The position numbers were made by a program, and so were the translations under genes. The notes below the pieces were generated by a model that had not been told where the DNA came from, searched no databases, and saw only the letters and a list, made by a program, of their open reading frames with translations. From Saccharothrix saharensis (GTDB taxonomy: Bacteria; Actinomycetota; Actinomycetes; Mycobacteriales; Pseudonocardiaceae): a stretch of DNA of 64,000 bases. Positions 15,931-25,072 of the stretch are shown piece after piece (the first letter of the stretch is position 1; every line of letters starts with the position of its first letter). The stretch spans positions 4,154,001 to 4,218,000 of the forward strand of contig NZ_VFPP01000001.1 of the NCBI RefSeq assembly GCF_006716745.1, written 5' to 3'.

Positions 15931-17928
15931 TCACACCTCTTCTTCCCTGAGCACGACCACGCCGCCGGCGGGCACGACCACGCTGCCGGCCGCGCGTGCG
16001 CCCGACAGCAGCTCGACCCCCGCCGCGGGCAGCTCGGCGTCGCCACTGCCGTGGTTGACCGCGACCAGCCACGATACGGCGGTCCCGGCCACCTCACCGC
16101 GCCGGCGCACCACCTCGACGTCACCGCCCGGCCCGACCGCGACCCCGGCCTGGTCCAGCGCCGCGCGCAGCAGCCGGTCCAGCCCGTCGCCGACGAGGCC
16201 GCACCCCACGTACCAGGCGACGCCGTCGCCGCGCTCGTTGCGGGTCACCGCAGGCACGCCGGGCAGCGGGCCGTCGGCGTAGGAGGCGAGCACCTTCGCG
16301 CCGTCGGCGTGCAGGTGCTCGGTCCAGACCGCGACCGGTGAACCGTCGTCCAGCGCCACGGCCCGCCCCGCCCCCAGCGGGTGGAACTCCTCCGTGCGCA
16401 CGCCCAGCAGCTCGCGGAACGCGCCGGGGTAACCGCCCAGGCGCACGTGGCCGCGCGTGTCCGTGATGCCGGACAGGTAGGTCACCAGCAGGTGGCCGCC
16501 ACCCTCCACGTACCGCTCGTACGGCGTCGCGTCGTCCACCGCGTACAGCGCGGGCACGACGACCAGCCGGTAGCCGGACAGGTCCGCGCCGGGCGGCACG
16601 AAGTCGACCGTCACCCCGGCCCGCCACAACGCCCGGTAGTGCGCGAAGACGTGCTCGGGGTAGGCGAAGTCGCCGGTCGGGTGGTTGGGCTGGGACAGCG
16701 CCCACCACGACTCCCAGTCGAAGACGACGGCGACCTCGGCGGCCACGGTGGAGCCGACGAGCTCGGCGAGCCGCCCGTACTCGGCACCGACCCGCTCGAC
16801 CTCGCGGTACACCTTCGTGTCCGGGCCGGCGTGCGGCACCATCGCCGAGTGGTAGCGCTCCGAGCCCGCCCGCGACTGCCGCCACTGGAAGAACAGCGTG
16901 CCGTCCGCGCCGCGGGCCAGGTGCGCGTAGGAGTTGCGGCGCAGCTCGCCGGGCAGCTTGGCGATGTTGCGCGGCTGCCAGTTGACCGCCGACGTGGAGT
17001 GCTCCATCAGCAGCCACGGCCGCCCGCCGGCCAAACCGCGCACCAGGTCCGCGGAGTAGGCCAGGTCGATGTGCCGCTCGGCGTCCTCACCGCGGGTGTA
17101 GTGGTCGTTGGAGACGAAGTCGACCTCGGCGGCCCACTTCCAGTAGTCCAGCCCGGAGAACCCGGCGGCCATGAAGTTCGTGGTCACCGGCACGTCCGGG
17201 GTGACCTCGCGCAGCACGTCCCGCTCGGCCTTGAACAGCTCCAGCAGGGCGTCGGAGGAGAACCGGTCGAAGTCCAGCAGCTGGCCCGGGTTGTGCGAGG
17301 TGGGCGTGGCGCGCGGCGGCAGGATCTGCTCCCACGAGGTGTAGTGCTGGCTCCAGAACGCCGTGCCCCAGGCTTCGTTCAGCGCGTCCAGCGTCCCGTG
17401 GCGGGCGCGCAGCCAGGCCCGGAACGCCACCGCGCACCGGTCGCAGTAGCAGCGGGGGACGTGGCAGCCGTACTCGTTGTTGACGTGCCACGCGGCCGGC
17501 GCCGGGTGGTCGCGGTACCGCTCGGCCAGCGCGCGGGCCAGCGCCACGGCCTTGGCCCGGTAGACCGGCGAGCTCGGGCAGTACGACTGGCGCGAGCCGT
17601 GCGAGAGGCGGACGCCGTCGGCGGTCTCCGGCAGCACCTCCGGGTACGCGGTGGTCAGCCACGGCGGCGGCGCGGCGGTCGCGGTGGCCAGGTCGACCCG
17701 GATGCCGCCCGCGTGCAAACGGTCCAGCACGCGGTCCAACCAGCCGAACTCGTACCGGCCCTCTTCCACTTCCAGCAGGGCCCACGAGAAGATCGCCACG
17801 CTCACCAGGTTCACGCCGGCCCGGCGCATGAGCTCGACGTCGTCGTCCCACACGTCCTCCGGCCACTGCTCGGGGTTGTAGTCGGCGCCCCAGGCGAGGC
17901 CGCGCACGCGGGTGGGCCAAGTCGTCAT
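15931..17928 (-). CDS. GH42 beta-galactosidase
   Basis: 665 residues, normal for GH42. It lacks a signal peptide, so it hydrolyses imported beta-galactosides in the cytoplasm. Acid/base E152 (HVNNEYG) and nucleophile E309 (WLLMEHSTS) are at the expected spacing. A Cys cluster C117, C160, C162, C165 matches the structural zinc site of GH42 enzymes. Trimerisation (about 400-600) and C-terminal beta domains follow. First gene of the minus-strand arm beta-gal - deoR - galT; the divergent arm encodes the sugar importer. Confidence 0.95.
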   Translation of the reverse strand: MTTWPTRVRGLAWGADYNPEQWPEDVWDDDVELMRRAGVNLVSVAIFSWALLEVEEGRYEFGWLDRVLDRLHAGGIRVDLATATAAPPPWLTTAYPEVLPETADGVRLSHGSRQSYCPSSPVYRAKAVALARALAERYRDHPAPAAWHVNNEYGCHVPRCYCDRCAVAFRAWLRARHGTLDALNEAWGTAFWSQHYTSWEQILPPRATPTSHNPGQLLDFDRFSSDALLELFKAERDVLREVTPDVPVTTNFMAAGFSGLDYWKWAAEVDFVSNDHYTRGEDAERHIDLAYSADLVRGLAGGRPWLLMEHSTSAVNWQPRNIAKLPGELRRNSYAHLARGADGTLFFQWRQSRAGSERYHSAMVPHAGPDTKVYREVERVGAEYGRLAELVGSTVAAEVAVVFDWESWWALSQPNHPTGDFAYPEHVFAHYRALWRAGVTVDFVPPGADLSGYRLVVVPALYAVDDATPYERYVEGGGHLLVTYLSGITDTRGHVRLGGYPGAFRELLGVRTEEFHPLGAGRAVALDDGSPVAVWTEHLHADGAKVLASYADGPLPGVPAVTRNERGDGVAWYVGCGLVGDGLDRLLRAALDQAGVAVGPGGDVEVVRRRGEVAGTAVSWLVAVNHGSGDAELPAAGVELLSGARAAGSVVVPAGGVVVLREEEV

Positions 17929-17949
17929 GACGCAAGAGTGGTCGATTTA

Positions 17950-18049
17950 GCACGAAAACGTCAACACAGTCCAACAACAACCGTCGGATAGCTTGACTTT
18001 TCGTGTGGCCGACACCACATTGTGAGTCCTCTTGTTGACTCTTTGTTCA
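17950..18049. promoter_or_regulatory. Divergent control region with three candidate DeoR operators
   Basis: The 157-base gap between the beta-galactosidase and importer genes has three similar motifs: TGTTGACGTTTTCGTGC on the minus strand (17950-17966), TTGACTTTTCGTGT on the plus strand (17993-18006) and TGTTGACTCTTTGTTCA on the plus strand (18033-18049). TTGAC-(N)-TTT-x-GT is shared. DeoR-family proteins often bind repeats with a TTTCG/TTTGT core, and a DeoR gene is in the regulon, so these are likely its operators. The region is also clearly less GC-rich than its surroundings, as expected for promoters. Confidence 0.6.
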
Positions 18050-18085
18050 CTTGGCCATCGCCGAGTGTCACCCGGAGGAGCGACG

Positions 18086-19384
18086 ATGACGAGGTTCTCC
18101 GCCAGCCCCCACCCCCTGCTGGGCCGCCGTGCCCTGCTGAAGGCGATCGTCGCGGGTGCGGGCGTCGCCGCCGTGCCCGGCCTCGCCGCGTGCGGCTCCG
18201 ACGGCGGGGGCGCCGCCACCGACGCGGTGTCGTTCGGCAACAACCAGTCCGACCAGGTGCCGAAGGACGCGATCACCGCCGTGCTGAAGGCGTTCGAGGG
18301 CGAGTCGGGCCTCAAGGTCGCCATCAACACCAAGCAGCACGAGCAGTACCAGGAGCAGATCAACAACTACCTCCAGGGCAAGCCGGACGACGTGCTGTCC
18401 TGGTTCGCGGGCTACCGCATGCGGTTCTTCGCCGAGAAGGGCCTGACCGGCGACCTCAGCGAGGTGTGGTCCAAGGTCTCCGGGGGCTACGAGCCCGCGC
18501 TGAAGGAGGCGTCCACCGCCTCGGACGGCAAGCAGTACCTGATCCCGTTCGTGCAGTACCCGTGGGGCGTGTTCTACCGCAAGAGCGTCTGGCGGCAACG
18601 AGGGTACGAACAGCCGAAGACGCTGGACGAGCTCGTCGCGCTGTCCACGAGGATGCAGGCCGACGGCCTCGTGCCCATCGCGTTCGCGCAGAAGCAGGGC
18701 TGGCCCGGCATGGGCACGTTCGACCAGCTCAACTTCCGCATCAACGGCTACCGGTTCCACGTCGACCTGATGGCCGGCAAGGAGGACTGGCAGGGGCCGA
18801 AGGTGCGGGAGGTGTTCGACACCTGGAAGCGGCTGCTGCCGTTCCACCAGGAGAACGCGCTGGGCCGCGAGTGGCAGGAGGCCGCTCAGGCGTTGCAGCA
18901 GGGCAAGGCGGGCATGTACCTGCTCGGCTCGTTCGTGGCCCAGCAGTTCAAGGGCCCCGACCTGGACGACCTGGACTTCTTCCCGTACCCCGAGATCAAC
19001 CCCGAGCACGGGCAGGACACCGTGGAAGCGCCGATCGACGGCTTCATGATGTCCCGCAAACCCGGCAACCCCGAAGGCGCGCGCAAGCTGCTGGAGTACC
19101 TGTCCACGCCCGCCGCGCAGCTGGCCTACCTCAAGGCCGACCCGAGCCAGATCCCCACGTCCAGCAAGGCCGACACGTCCGGCTACACCCCGTTGCAGAA
19201 GAAGTCGGCCCAGGTCATCAAGGACGCGGCGCACGTCACGCAGTTCCTCGACCGCGACACCGACCCGCGCTTCGCCAGCGACGCGGCGACCAACGGGCTC
19301 AACGCGTTCCTCCAGAACCCCGACGACCTCGACTCGATCCTCAAGGGCATGGCCGACCAGGCGAAGACGATCTTCTCGGAGTGA
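18086..19384 (+). CDS. Sugar ABC transporter substrate-binding lipoprotein
   Basis: 432 residues from the ATG at 18086, preceded by GGAGGAG. Signal: twin arginines R14-R15 (LLGRRALLK), a hydrophobic stretch and lipobox LAAC with C36, so probably a Tat-exported lipoprotein. The mature part is a family 1 solute-binding protein (DELVALSTRMQADGLVPIAF, AQALQQGKAGMYLLGSF, FPYPEINPEHG), of the type that binds oligosaccharides. It is divergent from the beta-galactosidase operon and followed by two permeases, so a beta-galactoside such as lactose or a galacto-oligosaccharide is the likely ligand (inference). Confidence 0.93.
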   Translation: MTRFSASPHPLLGRRALLKAIVAGAGVAAVPGLAACGSDGGGAATDAVSFGNNQSDQVPKDAITAVLKAFEGESGLKVAINTKQHEQYQEQINNYLQGKPDDVLSWFAGYRMRFFAEKGLTGDLSEVWSKVSGGYEPALKEASTASDGKQYLIPFVQYPWGVFYRKSVWRQRGYEQPKTLDELVALSTRMQADGLVPIAFAQKQGWPGMGTFDQLNFRINGYRFHVDLMAGKEDWQGPKVREVFDTWKRLLPFHQENALGREWQEAAQALQQGKAGMYLLGSFVAQQFKGPDLDDLDFFPYPEINPEHGQDTVEAPIDGFMMSRKPGNPEGARKLLEYLSTPAAQLAYLKADPSQIPTSSKADTSGYTPLQKKSAQVIKDAAHVTQFLDRDTDPRFASDAATNGLNAFLQNPDDLDSILKGMADQAKTIFSE

Positions 19385-19388
19385 CGGA

Positions 19389-20357
19389 GTGACCGCCTTG
19401 GAATCCCCCGCGAAGCCCGCCGGGACGTCGGCCCCCTCCCCGACGTCCCGGCGCGGCAGGCGCCGCCGCGCCACCGCGCTCGCCCCGCGCGACAAGCTCG
19501 TGCTCGGGCTGATGCTCGGCGTCCCGTCGCTGCTGCACCTCGCGCTGGTGTGGGTGCCCGCGCTCGGCTCGGTCGGGCTGTCGTTCAGCTCGTGGGACGG
19601 CATCGGCGGGTTCGCCGACATCGAGTGGGTCGGCTTCCGGAACTACGTCGACATCTTCACCCGGTACCCGCGGTTCTGGCCCGCGCTCCAGCACAACCTG
19701 ATCTGGCTGCTGTTCCTGCTCGTCGTGCCGACCGTCGCCGGGCTGCTGCTGGCCGTGCTGCTGGACCGGCAACTGCGGTTCGGGCGGATCTACCAGAGCG
19801 CGCTGTACCTGCCGATGGTGCTGTCGCTGGCGTTGGTCGGGTTCATCTGGCAGCTCATCTACCAGCCCGAGCACGGGCTGCTGAACAACGTGCTCGGCAC
19901 GGCGTCGACCGACCCGGTGAACTGGCTGGGCGACCCCGACATCAACCTGTACGCGGTGCTGGTGGCGGCCGGGTGGCGGCACACCGGGTACGTGATGCTG
20001 CTGTACCTGGCCGGGCTGAAGTCGGTGGACCCGGCGTTGAAGGAAGCCGCCGCGCTGGACGGCGCGAACGCGTGGCAGACGTTCTTCCGGGTCACGTTCC
20101 CGGTGCTCAGGCCGGTGAACGTGGTGGTGCTCGTGGTCACCGTGATCGAAGGCCTGCGGGCGTTCGACATCGTGTACGTGATCAACAAGGGGCGCAACGG
20201 GCTGGAGCTGCTGTCCGTGCTCGTGACCGACAACATCATCGGCGAGTCGAGCCGGATCGGGTGGGGGTCGGCGCTGGCCGTCGTCCTGCTGCTGATCTCG
20301 CTCGGGTTCATCGTCACCTACCTGTTCCAGGTGTTCCGCGAGGAGGAACGGACGTGA
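19389..20357 (+). CDS. Sugar ABC transporter permease (MalF type)
   Basis: 322 residues (GTG start, 4 bases after the binding-protein stop). A basic N-terminal tail (RRGRRRRATA) is followed by six membrane segments. The EAA loop that docks the ATPase is LKEAAALDGANAWQTFFRVTFP. It forms a heterodimer with the next permease, whose GTG start overlaps this stop by four bases. Confidence 0.93.
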   Translation: MTALESPAKPAGTSAPSPTSRRGRRRRATALAPRDKLVLGLMLGVPSLLHLALVWVPALGSVGLSFSSWDGIGGFADIEWVGFRNYVDIFTRYPRFWPALQHNLIWLLFLLVVPTVAGLLLAVLLDRQLRFGRIYQSALYLPMVLSLALVGFIWQLIYQPEHGLLNNVLGTASTDPVNWLGDPDINLYAVLVAAGWRHTGYVMLLYLAGLKSVDPALKEAAALDGANAWQTFFRVTFPVLRPVNVVVLVVTVIEGLRAFDIVYVINKGRNGLELLSVLVTDNIIGESSRIGWGSALAVVLLLISLGFIVTYLFQVFREEERT

Positions 20358-21217
20358 GGTTCGCTGTCCGGCCGGCGCGCGTCGCCCTGCACGTCTTCCT
20401 GGTCCTCACGTGCCTGACGACCCTCGCGCCGCTGCTGTGGGCCCTGTACGCGTCGCTGCGGACGTACGACGACACCGCGCGCAACGGGTACTTCTCCGTC
20501 GCCGAGAGCCTGACGTTCGACAACTTCACGGCCGCGTGGACGCAGGCGGACCTGCCGCACTACTACCTCAACACGCTGCTCGTGACGCTGCCCGCGCTCG
20601 TGCTCGTGCTGCTGCTGAGCTCGATGGTGGCGTACGGCGTGTCGCGGTACAGCTTCCGGTTCAACGTGGCGCTGCTGGTGCTGTTCACGGCGGGGAACCT
20701 GCTGCCGCAGCAGGTGATCGTGACGCCGCTGTACCGGCTGTACCTGCTCACCCCGCTGCCGTCGTGGTTGAGCGACAGCGGGGTGCTGCTGGACTCGCAG
20801 CTCGGGCTGGTGCTGATCCACGTGGCGTTCCAGTCCGGGTTCTGCGTGTTCGTGCTGAGCAACTACATGAAGACGATCCCGCACGAGCTCGGCGAGGCCG
20901 CGCGCGTCGACGGCGCCGGCGTGTTCCGGCAGTACTGGCAGGTGATCCTGCCCCTGTGCCGCCCGGCGCTGGCGGCCCTGGCGACGTTGGAGTTCACGTG
21001 GATCTACAACGACTTCCTGTGGGCGCTCGTGCTGATCCAGACCGGTGACAAGATGCCGATCACGTCCGCCCTGCAGAACTTGAAGGGCACGTTCTTCGTG
21101 GACAACAACCTGGTGGCCGCGGGCTCCCTGCTCGTCGCCCTGCCGACCCTGGTCGTGTTCTTCACCCTGCAACGCCAGTTCATCGGCGGCCTGACCCTCG
21201 GTTCCACCAAGGGTTAG
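20354..21217 (+). CDS. Sugar ABC transporter permease (MalG type)
   Basis: 287 residues with six membrane segments; EAA loop ELGEAARVDGAGVFRQYWQVILP. Start GTG at 20354 from the GTGA overlap with the first permease; longer upstream reading in this frame is a shadow of that gene. No ATP-binding subunit follows, so the importer probably uses a shared MsiK-type ATPase encoded elsewhere, as is usual for actinomycete carbohydrate importers. Confidence 0.93.
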   Translation: MRFAVRPARVALHVFLVLTCLTTLAPLLWALYASLRTYDDTARNGYFSVAESLTFDNFTAAWTQADLPHYYLNTLLVTLPALVLVLLLSSMVAYGVSRYSFRFNVALLVLFTAGNLLPQQVIVTPLYRLYLLTPLPSWLSDSGVLLDSQLGLVLIHVAFQSGFCVFVLSNYMKTIPHELGEAARVDGAGVFRQYWQVILPLCRPALAALATLEFTWIYNDFLWALVLIQTGDKMPITSALQNLKGTFFVDNNLVAAGSLLVALPTLVVFFTLQRQFIGGLTLGSTKG

Positions 21218-21239
21218 GCCGTTGGGGTGTTCCGCGACA

Positions 21240-21278
21240 CCGGCGGTATCCAGGTCCGCCGGCGGTGATCCATGTCCG
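21240..21278. repeat. Abutting 19/20-base tandem repeat upstream of a secreted-protein gene
   Basis: Two adjacent copies: CCGGCGGTATCCAGGTCCG (21240-21258) and CCGGCGGTGATCCATGTCCG (21259-21278), differing by one insertion and one substitution. They sit 31 bases before the start of the secreted protein. They could be tandem binding sites for a regulator or a simple duplication. Confidence 0.55.
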
Positions 21279-21309
21279 AGGAAGCGGTCACCCGTCGAGA
21301 GGACGTCCC

Positions 21310-22119
21310 ATGCTCGCCCGCCGGATCCTGGTCGCCTGCGCCGCCGCGACAGCCGTCGGCTTCGCGGTGGCACCGCCCGCGCAGGCCACCTCGGCCACGC
21401 TCTACGCCGAGGTGGACGAGCTCGCCGCGGAGCTGAACTCCCTGGCGTGGCCGGGGCAGGACACCTACAACCACTACCCCGGTGAGCTGGGGCACCCGGA
21501 CGGGGCGTCGACCGTCGTGTGGGGCACGCCGGGCAGTCCTACCACGTACGAGAGCAAGTCCAAGTGCGCCCCCTTGGTCACCCTGGCGTTGCGGCACACG
21601 TTCGCGTGGGCCACCGATGGCTATTTCACGGCCGAGTTCGGCAGCACCAGCCCCACCTCGGCGCAGTACTACGACGGGCTGCTGGCGGGCGCGGACCACT
21701 TCACGACCAAGACGACGGTGCCGAGCCTGGTCCGGGGTGACGTCATCGCGGTCAAGTACACCGACTCCGCGGGCGGCACCGGTGACGCGACCGGCCACAT
21801 GATGGTCGTCGCCGGCACGCCGCAGCTCTACAACCGTGACGGCAACGCCTCGACCCGCGAGTACGCCGTGCCGGTGATCGACAGCACCAAGGAGCCGCAC
21901 GGCGTGCCCAGCACGTGGGCCGGGTCGCCGGTGCACCTGTTCCCGGACACGCGCCGGGTGGGCACCACCGAGTACACCGGCGTCGGCCGCGGGTGGGTCT
22001 TCGTCAGCACCGGGTCCGACGACGTGCCGACCGGCCACTGGTGGGGCCCGAACGAGAACGTGACGACCCAGTACAAGCCGACCTCCACCCGCCCCCTGCT
22101 CTTCGCCACCCTCCCCTAA
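21310..22119 (+). CDS. Secreted protein with papain/NlpC-like Cys-His arrangement
   Basis: 269 residues with a clear Sec signal peptide (RRILVACAAATAVGFAVAPPAQA, cleavage near residue 27). The mature protein has C86 at the start of a helix (SKSKCAPLVTLALRH), a strand RGDVIAVKY like the PGDLV segment of NlpC/CHAP proteins, H163 (ATGHMMVVAGTP) and D191 (VPVIDSTKEPHG). This order fits a papain-like cysteine hydrolase, possibly acting on the cell wall; I do not recognise a named family. ATG 21310 gives the signal peptide directly. It stands between the sugar importer and a short-repeat array. Confidence 0.65.
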   Translation: MLARRILVACAAATAVGFAVAPPAQATSATLYAEVDELAAELNSLAWPGQDTYNHYPGELGHPDGASTVVWGTPGSPTTYESKSKCAPLVTLALRHTFAWATDGYFTAEFGSTSPTSAQYYDGLLAGADHFTTKTTVPSLVRGDVIAVKYTDSAGGTGDATGHMMVVAGTPQLYNRDGNASTREYAVPVIDSTKEPHGVPSTWAGSPVHLFPDTRRVGTTEYTGVGRGWVFVSTGSDDVPTGHWWGPNENVTTQYKPTSTRPLLFATLP

Positions 22120-22127
22120 CCCGAGCG

Positions 22128-22325
22128 TCGAACCTCCAGGCCCCGCGTGTCGAACGCTCAGGCCCCGAGTGTCGAACGCTCAGGACCCCTGCATTCACCA
22201 TTCGCGTACCCCTCGGTCGACGCGAATGTGGAACTCGGGGGTCCTGAGCGTTCGACACTCGGGACCTGGAGGTTCGACACGCGGGGTCTGAGCGTTCGAC
22301 ACTCGGGACCTGGGGGTTCGACTCA
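22128..22325. repeat. Inverted short-repeat array, copy A
   Basis: Seven or so units of about 20 bases built from GTGTCGAACGCTCAGGACCC and its reverse complement. Three units point one way (about 22128-22188), a central non-repeat piece follows (about 22189-22225), then GTGGAACTCGGGGGTCCTGA and three or four units point the other way (to 22325). The two halves can pair into a long hairpin. A second array with the same unit and centre lies at 57375-57560. Copy A lies between convergent genes and runs into the last codons of mprB; copy B lies between divergent genes, so simple terminator function does not explain both. Confidence 0.85.
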
Positions 22326-23711
22326 CGGGTGGGGGGTGGGGCGGCCCGGGAGGCGGAGGGTGAACATGGCGCCGCCCTCGGGGGCGCGGCCCACGTAGGC
22401 CAGGCCGCCGTGGCGTTCGGCGACCTGCTTGACGATCGCCAGGCCGAGGCCGGAGCCGGGGAGGGTGCGGGCTTCGGACGAGCGGTAGAAGCGCTCGAAG
22501 ACGTGGGGCAGGTCGGCGTCGGCGATGCCGGGGCCCGAGTCCGCGACCTCGACGACCGCGCTGCCGTCGCCCAACTGCTTCAACGACAGCCGCACGACAC
22601 CGCCCGTCGGGCTGAACTTGACCGCGTTGTCCAGCAGGTTCAGCACGGCCCGCTCCAACGCGCTGGAATCACCCAACAACGACCACGGCTGCACCTCCAC
22701 GACGAAGTCCACGTCGGACGCACGCCGCTTGGCCCGGTCCAGCGCGCGCTCCACCACCTCGACCAGGTCCACCGGCTCGTGCACGACCTGCGGCGCGTCC
22801 TCGCGCGCCAGCTCCACCAGGTCCCCGATCAACGTGGTCAGCTCGTCCAGCTGCGCCCGCACGTCGGCGTTGATCTCCGCCTTGTCCTCGTCGGACAACG
22901 TCGGCGCGTCCGGCCGCTCGGACGCCAGCAGCAGCTCCAGGTTCGTCCGCATCGACGTCAACGGCGTGCGCAGCTCGTGCCCGGCGTCGGCGACCAGCCG
23001 CCGCTGCCGCTCCTGCGACTCCGCCACCGCGCCCAGCATCGCGTTGAACCGCTGCGACAACAGCGCCAGCTCGTCGTCACCCGACACCGGGATCGGCCGC
23101 AGGTCACCGGTCATCGCGACCCGCTCGGTGGCCTCGGTCAACCGCTGAACGGGCCGCAGCCCGGTCCGCGCCACCGCCGTCCCCGCCACCGCCGCGACCA
23201 GCACGCCCATCCCGCTGATCACGAACAGCACCACGGACAGCTTGCCGAGCGTCACGTTCAACGGCTTGGTGGACTGGGCGATCAGCATCGCCTGCCCGTC
23301 GCCGTACGGCACCGCGATCACCCGGAAGTCGGTGCGCAGGTCGGTCCAGATGTTCTCCAGCCGCGACCCGCGCGCCACGTCGAGGTCGGCGGGCTGCGTG
23401 GGCGGCGCGATCGTGCCCTTCGGGTAGAGGATCTGACCGCTCACGTCCAGCACGCCGATCCGGATGTCACCCGCCGCCAGGAACGCGCCGGGGATCTCGG
23501 TGACGTCGTTGTTGACCTTCGGCGCGTTCACCGCGGCCTGGGCGCGCTGCCGCAGGTTCTCGTCCATCTGGTCGTGCAGGTTCTGGCTCACGGTCATGTA
23601 CGCGCCGAGCGACACGACGGCGACGGCCCCGGCCACGCAGAACGCGGCCAGCAGGGTCACCCGGGCCCGCAGCGACACCCGCTGGAGCCGCCCGTTGGCG
23701 GCACCGATCAC
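22323..23711 (-). CDS. mprB: Sensor histidine kinase MprB
   Basis: 462 residues. Membrane helix at about 17-40, an extracytoplasmic sensor of about 110 residues, second helix at about 158-182, HAMP linker ([17 protein letters not shown]), H-box [12 protein letters not shown] with H245, N-box [13 protein letters not shown]1 [13 protein letters not shown]2 [18 protein letters not shown]. MprB in mycobacteria senses envelope stress and controls pepD among others; here pepD lies about 8 kb further on the same strand. ATGA overlap with the upstream regulator. The last codons lie inside repeat array A. Confidence 0.9.
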   Translation of the reverse strand: MIGAANGRLQRVSLRARVTLLAAFCVAGAVAVVSLGAYMTVSQNLHDQMDENLRQRAQAAVNAPKVNNDVTEIPGAFLAAGDIRIGVLDVSGQILYPKGTIAPPTQPADLDVARGSRLENIWTDLRTDFRVIAVPYGDGQAMLIAQSTKPLNVTLGKLSVVLFVISGMGVLVAAVAGTAVARTGLRPVQRLTEATERVAMTGDLRPIPVSGDDELALLSQRFNAMLGAVAESQERQRRLVADAGHELRTPLTSMRTNLELLLASERPDAPTLSDEDKAEINADVRAQLDELTTLIGDLVELAREDAPQVVHEPVDLVEVVERALDRAKRRASDVDFVVEVQPWSLLGDSSALERAVLNLLDNAVKFSPTGGVVRLSLKQLGDGSAVVEVADSGPGIADADLPHVFERFYRSSEARTLPGSGLGLAIVKQVAERHGGLAYVGRAPEGGAMFTLRLPGRPTPHP

Positions 23712-24397
23712 GGAGGGGTCTCCCGCAGCACGTAGCCGACACCGCGCACGGTGTGCAGCAGCCGGGTCTCACCCTCGGCCTCGGTCTTGCGCCGCAGGTA
23801 GCCGACGTAGACCTCCAGCGCGTTGCCCGAGGTGGGGAAGTCGTAGCCCCACACGTCCTCCAGGATGCGGCCGCGGGTCAACACCTGCTTGGGGTGCGCC
23901 AGGAACAGCTCCAGCAGGGCGAACTCGGTCCGGGTGAGGCTGATCGGCCGGTCGCCGCGCCGCACGTCCCGGGTGCCCGGGTCGAGCTCCAGGTCGGCGA
24001 ACCGCAGCACCGCGCCCGCGGGCTCCTCGGCGTCGGACGCCGCCCGCCGCAGCAACGCGCGCAGCCGCGCCAGCAGCTCCTCCAGCGCGAACGGCTTGGG
24101 CAGGTAGTCGTCGGCGCCCGCGTCCAGCCCGGACACCCGGTCCGACACCGCGTCCCGGGCGGTGAGCACGAGGATCGGCAGGTCGTCACCGGTGCTGCGC
24201 AGCCGGCGGCACACCTCCAACCCGTCGAGCCTGGGCATCATCACGTCCAGCACCATGGCGTCCGGGCGCTGGGCGATGACGGATTCGAGGGCCTGCTGGC
24301 CGTCGCCGGCTAGGTCGACCTGGTAGCCGTTGAACTGCAGTGAGCGGCGGAGCGACTCACGCACGGCCCGGTCGTCGTCGACAACGAGGATGCGCAT
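23708..24397 (-). CDS. mprA: Response regulator MprA
   Basis: 229 residues from the ATG at 24397 (MRILVVDDD). Receiver with D51 ([13 protein letters not shown]) and [11 protein letters not shown]; winged helix with [34 protein letters not shown] and RGVGYVLRE. The orthologue is a persistence/envelope-stress regulator in M. tuberculosis, where it controls pepD and sigma factors. It is the first gene of a two-gene operon with mprB, overlapping by four bases. Confidence 0.9.
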   Translation of the reverse strand: MRILVVDDDRAVRESLRRSLQFNGYQVDLAGDGQQALESVIAQRPDAMVLDVMMPRLDGLEVCRRLRSTGDDLPILVLTARDAVSDRVSGLDAGADDYLPKPFALEELLARLRALLRRAASDAEEPAGAVLRFADLELDPGTRDVRRGDRPISLTRTEFALLELFLAHPKQVLTRGRILEDVWGYDFPTSGNALEVYVGYLRRKTEAEGETRLLHTVRGVGYVLRETPP

Positions 24398-24449
24398 GTG
24401 GGTCAGTCTTGCCCCTGGTCCTGAGAGCCGCCTGAGAAGCCGGTGTGAG

Positions 24450-25061
24450 CTACCCGTCAAGTTTGCGGGCCACCGGGGCGTTCCAGCGCCGCCACAGCGC
24501 CAGCAGCCGCAGGCCGACGATGACCACCGACCCGACCAGCGTCACCGGCACGGCGGGCAGGCCGAGGTAATCGCCGAACGCCACCACCACCGCGCCGCAC
24601 AGCGCGGCCACCGCGTAGATCTCCCGGCGCAGGACCAGCGGGATCTCCCGCAGCAGCACGTCGCGCAGCGCGCCGCCGCCGATGCCGGTGGTCATCCCGA
24701 CCAGGCAGGCCGCGTAGGGCGGCGCGCCGAGCCCGAGCGCGGTGGTGGTGCCGGCCGTGACGAACAGGCCGAGCCCGATCGCGTCCAGCAGCAGGACCGC
24801 CCGCCGCAGCTTGGCCACGGTCGGGTGAAACCAGAAGACCACCAGTCCGGTGACGCCCGCGACGGCCAGGTAGGGCCAGCTCACCAACGCCGCCGGCGGG
24901 TGCACGCCGAGCAGCACGTCCCGGATGATCCCGCCGCCGAGCGCGGTGGTCAGGGCCAGCACGATGACGCCGAACACGTCCAGCCGCGCCCGCACCGCGG
25001 CGACCGCCCCGGAGGCGGCGAACGCGGCGATGCCGACCAGTTCCAGGGCGTCGAGCAGCAC
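24450..25061 (-). CDS. TRIC/YadS-type (UPF0126) cation channel family membrane protein
   Basis: 203 residues with seven membrane segments. The two family-defining repeats are intact: [15 protein letters not shown] (about 37-51) and [16 protein letters not shown] (about 123-138). Prokaryotic homologues of the trimeric intracellular cation channel conduct K+ or other monovalent cations; some annotate the family as amino-acid transporters. Its start ATG is 11 bases after the acetyltransferase stop on the same strand, so the two are probably one transcript. Confidence 0.88.
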   Translation of the reverse strand: MLLDALELVGIAAFAASGAVAAVRARLDVFGVIVLALTTALGGGIIRDVLLGVHPPAALVSWPYLAVAGVTGLVVFWFHPTVAKLRRAVLLLDAIGLGLFVTAGTTTALGLGAPPYAACLVGMTTGIGGGALRDVLLREIPLVLRREIYAVAALCGAVVVAFGDYLGLPAVPVTLVGSVVIVGLRLLALWRRWNAPVARKLDG

Positions 25062-25072
25062 GGCTGGTCAGG

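Noticed and set aside
16381-17991. Long plus-strand open frame across the beta-galactosidase gene
   Set aside because: It is an antisense shadow: the minus-strand GH42 gene has both catalytic glutamates and the zinc cysteines, while this frame is Arg/Val/Gln-rich with no family match.
22128-22325. CRISPR array
   Set aside because: Units abut without unique spacers and switch orientation in the middle; no cas genes are nearby.
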